Assembly: GCA_009617715.1 (NCBI GenBank)
Contig: VTFK01000011.1
Span: 620,001 to 684,000, forward strand
Length of the DNA: 64,000 nucleotides
From: Plectrocnemia conspersa
Taxonomy: Eukaryota; Arthropoda; Insecta; Trichoptera; Polycentropodidae
Direction: 5' to 3'
Shown here: positions 61,121 to 64,000 of the stretch, piece after piece
Layout: every line of letters begins with the position of its first letter
How positions within the stretch are numbered: the stretch's first letter is position 1
Notes under the pieces: model-generated
What the model was told of the DNA's origin: nothing
What the model saw: only the letters and a program-made list of their open reading frames with translations
The model's database searches: none
Made by a program: the position numbers and the translations under genes

Positions 61121-63279
61121 TCTAGGAAAGTCTACAATCAGTTTGACTGAAACGAAAAATCTATTCAAACATATTTGAGTACTTGAAATTAAAATTATTT
61201 ATAGGAGTGGTGCTTAATATATTTTTTTTTTGGAATTAAAAAACTGATATCATACAGCTTAAATTATGAGGAAATCAACAAACACAATTTTTACAGCTAA
61301 GATCAGATAATTTTACATATATAAAATCAGTTTTTTAAATATTCACTCTTCTTTAGTTATGATGTTTTTTTTTTTAATTTTAGTAAAATTCATAAATTTA
61401 ACAATAATAGATGATTTATTATTTTTTATTAAGCGCTCTTAGAGATCTGATGCTTTAAAACCGAAGTAGATGTTTAAGTATGTGTCAGATAAAATGTAAA
61501 AGGAGAAGTGCTCAGACTAAATGTCTGAGTAAAAGTGATTTCAAGTTGCCAGGGTTCAAGAATTTATATTTATGGCCTCTCTATATTAGCTTTTGTAGTC
61601 TGCCGCTTTTCGATCAATTATTGAATAGAAGCGAATTTCTTAGAAATTAATTGCCGTTGGTCGATAAGTTGCACCGTAAGTGACGCGTACCTTAATCTGT
61701 TAAGCGGTCTCACATGGTCTTATATTAAAAACGAAGAAACCCATTTTTTCTTTTACAATTAAAACGATTTTATCGCGAGTTGAACTTGCGTTTTTTTTTA
61801 ATGAGATAATAGAGAGTGTTTCATTTAAAAAAACCAATAGTTTTAAATTCATTAAAAATTTGTAAAACTGACGTTTTAATGCAGCAGGCAGTAAAAAAGC
61901 AACATGTTAAATAAGTTTATATTTTTCCTTAATTTTCGGAAAGTAATATTGTAAAAAATTGATTTAAGAAAAAAAAAACTGAAAAAAATTTGTAATTTAA
62001 CTATTATAATTTTAAAATAAAGTTGCCAAATTTAAAATCAAACATAAGATACATTTTATAGGAGCTCTATCACCTGAGAACAAATCATTAAAATTTAAAA
62101 ACGGTTCGTGCTTAAATAATTCATTCAATAATAAGTGATCTAACGTTTTATAAATATTTATAAATTATGAAGGTACTTTGAAAAAATTGATTAAATCATA
62201 TTATGGTAGTTATTTTGTCTGTTTTTTCAATTTGACGTTTCAGAATACGGATAAAATTTATTTGTTCACTGTACAATAATCTGACTTTTAAAACTTTTTT
62301 TTTATTAATAAAGGTGCATTATTTTTAAGAAAAAATATTCTATATAAAACTGTAATTTTAAATGATATTTATTGTTTTAACGCAAATAAATAAAAAAAAA
62401 TAACAGTTTGCGTTGGTTAAATTGCTACTATTACCAATGTTGGGTTAAGGCGAATTAATCTGCATATTTGGTAGCACAAACCAGATAATATATCCAATAG
62501 TGAACATTATAAATAATTATTTTATCTATTATTAAGTAGCTCAAAAGTGATGACTTATGGATTGTGTTGGAATTTAAAAATATGGTCCGATTGAACCGAA
62601 TCTGTAAATGGCTCAACTAATTTTTTTGTATGAAGAGATAATTAGAGACTTAAATTAAATTATTCGGATATTAGAATATCTAATATATTTACGCTTTTTA
62701 AAGTATTCGGTCATAATTAAAAAAAAAAAAAATTAGAGTTTTAATATTTATAAAATTTGAAACATTTTTTTAAGAGTCTTTATAAAAGTATTTTTTACAA
62801 ATTAAAAGCAAGCTTTTTTATACAATCGTTTTTGCAATATACTGCTGCAGTATCTACAGCCCAACTGTGCCCTTTTCTGTTTCGCAAAATTTAACTGTAT
62901 ATATTTTTGTTATTTGTAACAGTCATATATATATATATTATATAATCAGTAATAGGTGACAAAGAATATAATTAGGAACAACATTTTGTAATTTATTTCC
63001 AAAATTTCAGACATTACTTATATATATATATATATATGTGAGTGAATATTTTATTTTAATTTATTATTTAAATGGTTTTGAGTAACGAAACACTACATGA
63101 AAATAATATATTTAAGTATATCTTAATCAGATTTCAATATGGAAACACAGTAGATTTTTGAATAATTTAATATATGTAATATACAAAGAAAAATATTAAA
63201 TAAATATTTTCTTATAAATGCTGATGTAAGTGTATACATTTTTTGCACAAGGCATGCAAAAATCGCAATTATTCGTTTT

Positions 63280-63680
63280 TATCGAATAAACATAGGCTTG
63301 TTTATCGTTCATTATGGTAGATAAACACAATCTCGTCCATCGGGCACAAACGTATTGGGTTTCGCACGCCAGGTTCGAGACGGCTGAGAGTTTTTGCAGA
63401 TTTTGCTCCGCGCCCCCGGCGAAAGAATGAGGTTGTATATTTATTGGCAATACAAACAGAAAAGTTAAGTCAACAAAGCCTGGTTCGTCTGGCCTTATTT
63501 TAGCGTGCTTCGCTGTATTGCGAAAAGGTAGAGGGAATATTTACCATTTGGCTCTGGACGTCCATTGTGTCAGCCCGGTGAGGTCTTTGTAGACAATTTC
63601 CATTCTCAGACGACAAAGACCCTAAGAAACTTTCCTTCGCAACCCCCGGGTGAGCCTTATATTGTTGTAATCAAGTTTAA
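63280..63680. other. GC-richer intronic island
   Basis: Raised GC with short ORFs on both strands and no domain. It contains ccgcgcccccggcg. Candidate non-coding element. Confidence 0.3.
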
Positions 63681-64000
63681 TAAAAATGGGTCAAAAATAT
63701 ATTTACACAAGCTCCGTTCAAAACAACAAAGTTTATTTTTTTATACATTTTTTTTTTTTCAATATTGGGTAACATTTAATTGTGCCAGTTAGCAGCATTT
63801 TTTTTTTATAAATATAAACTGAATTATTAAATATATGTGAAGTCAAATATAAATGACATTATATTTTAAAGGGATGAATCCATTTACCACTCAACCCTCT
63901 CTGCAAAAATTCAATATTAATTAATGTAATCTGAGGGTTGAAATTTCGTCAGTCAACCATCGTTAGTTACTTTCGACTTTGTTATTATAATGTATTGTAT

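Larger units (their letters stand above)
58363..64000 (-). other. Intron preceding the 210-nt Kazal exon (runs off the right edge)
   Basis: Only the acceptor end lies in the window. No further exon could be recognised. A two-copy 25-bp AT-rich tandem repeat lies at about 58552-58600. AT-rich background (58600-59210, 59670-60470, 61130-63270) is broken by three GC-richer islands listed separately. Confidence 0.65.

Overview
The window looks like a piece of an AT-rich insect nuclear genome. It has canonical GT-AG splice sites, very long introns, and insect-type mobile DNA: mariner/Tc1-like, piggyBac-like and non-LTR elements. I cannot name the species. A beetle or another non-dipteran insect would fit, but that is inference.

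Only two stretches look like functional protein-coding sequence, and both are on the minus strand. They are exons at 58153-58362 (210 nt) and 9915-10136 (222 nt). Each encodes one ten-cysteine follistatin/EGF-like plus Kazal module, has clean acceptor and donor sites, and is bounded by phase-1 introns on both sides. They are best read as consecutive or near-consecutive modules of one large secreted, multi-Kazal, agrin-like extracellular matrix gene. The gene is transcribed from high to low coordinates, and the two exons are separated by an apparent 48 kb intron. Both window edges also lie in introns of this gene.

The rest is intronic. Layout from low to high coordinates: 1-9914, intron with a degenerate repeat cluster (4.8-6.9 kb) and a dead IS630/Tc1/mariner-type transposase (8.43-9.08 kb); 9915-10136, exon; 10137-58152, giant intron. 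The giant intron holds a (TA)n microsatellite of about 230 bp (17.65 kb), a 44-bp near-perfect hairpin (22.35 kb), and two copies of a TA-flanked inverted-repeat element (22.55 and 56.65 kb). It also holds a mariner remnant (25.1 kb), two 5'-truncated non-LTR retrotransposons (26.4 and 37.2 kb), and a remnant of a repetitive insect protein family (33.9 kb). A piggyBac remnant lies on the minus strand (36.5 kb), followed by a tandem-unit repeat (41.45 kb) and a pre-miRNA-like hairpin (44.91 kb). The second coding exon is at 58153-58362, and the remaining sequence to 64000 is intron again.

Against the very AT-rich background, roughly two dozen GC-richer islands of about 250-650 bp recur every few kb. 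They have no convincing ORFs or TE signatures. They are candidate conserved non-coding or regulatory elements, which cannot be confirmed without comparative data. Apart from the two exons, the predicted short ORFs in the window look like chance or transposon debris.
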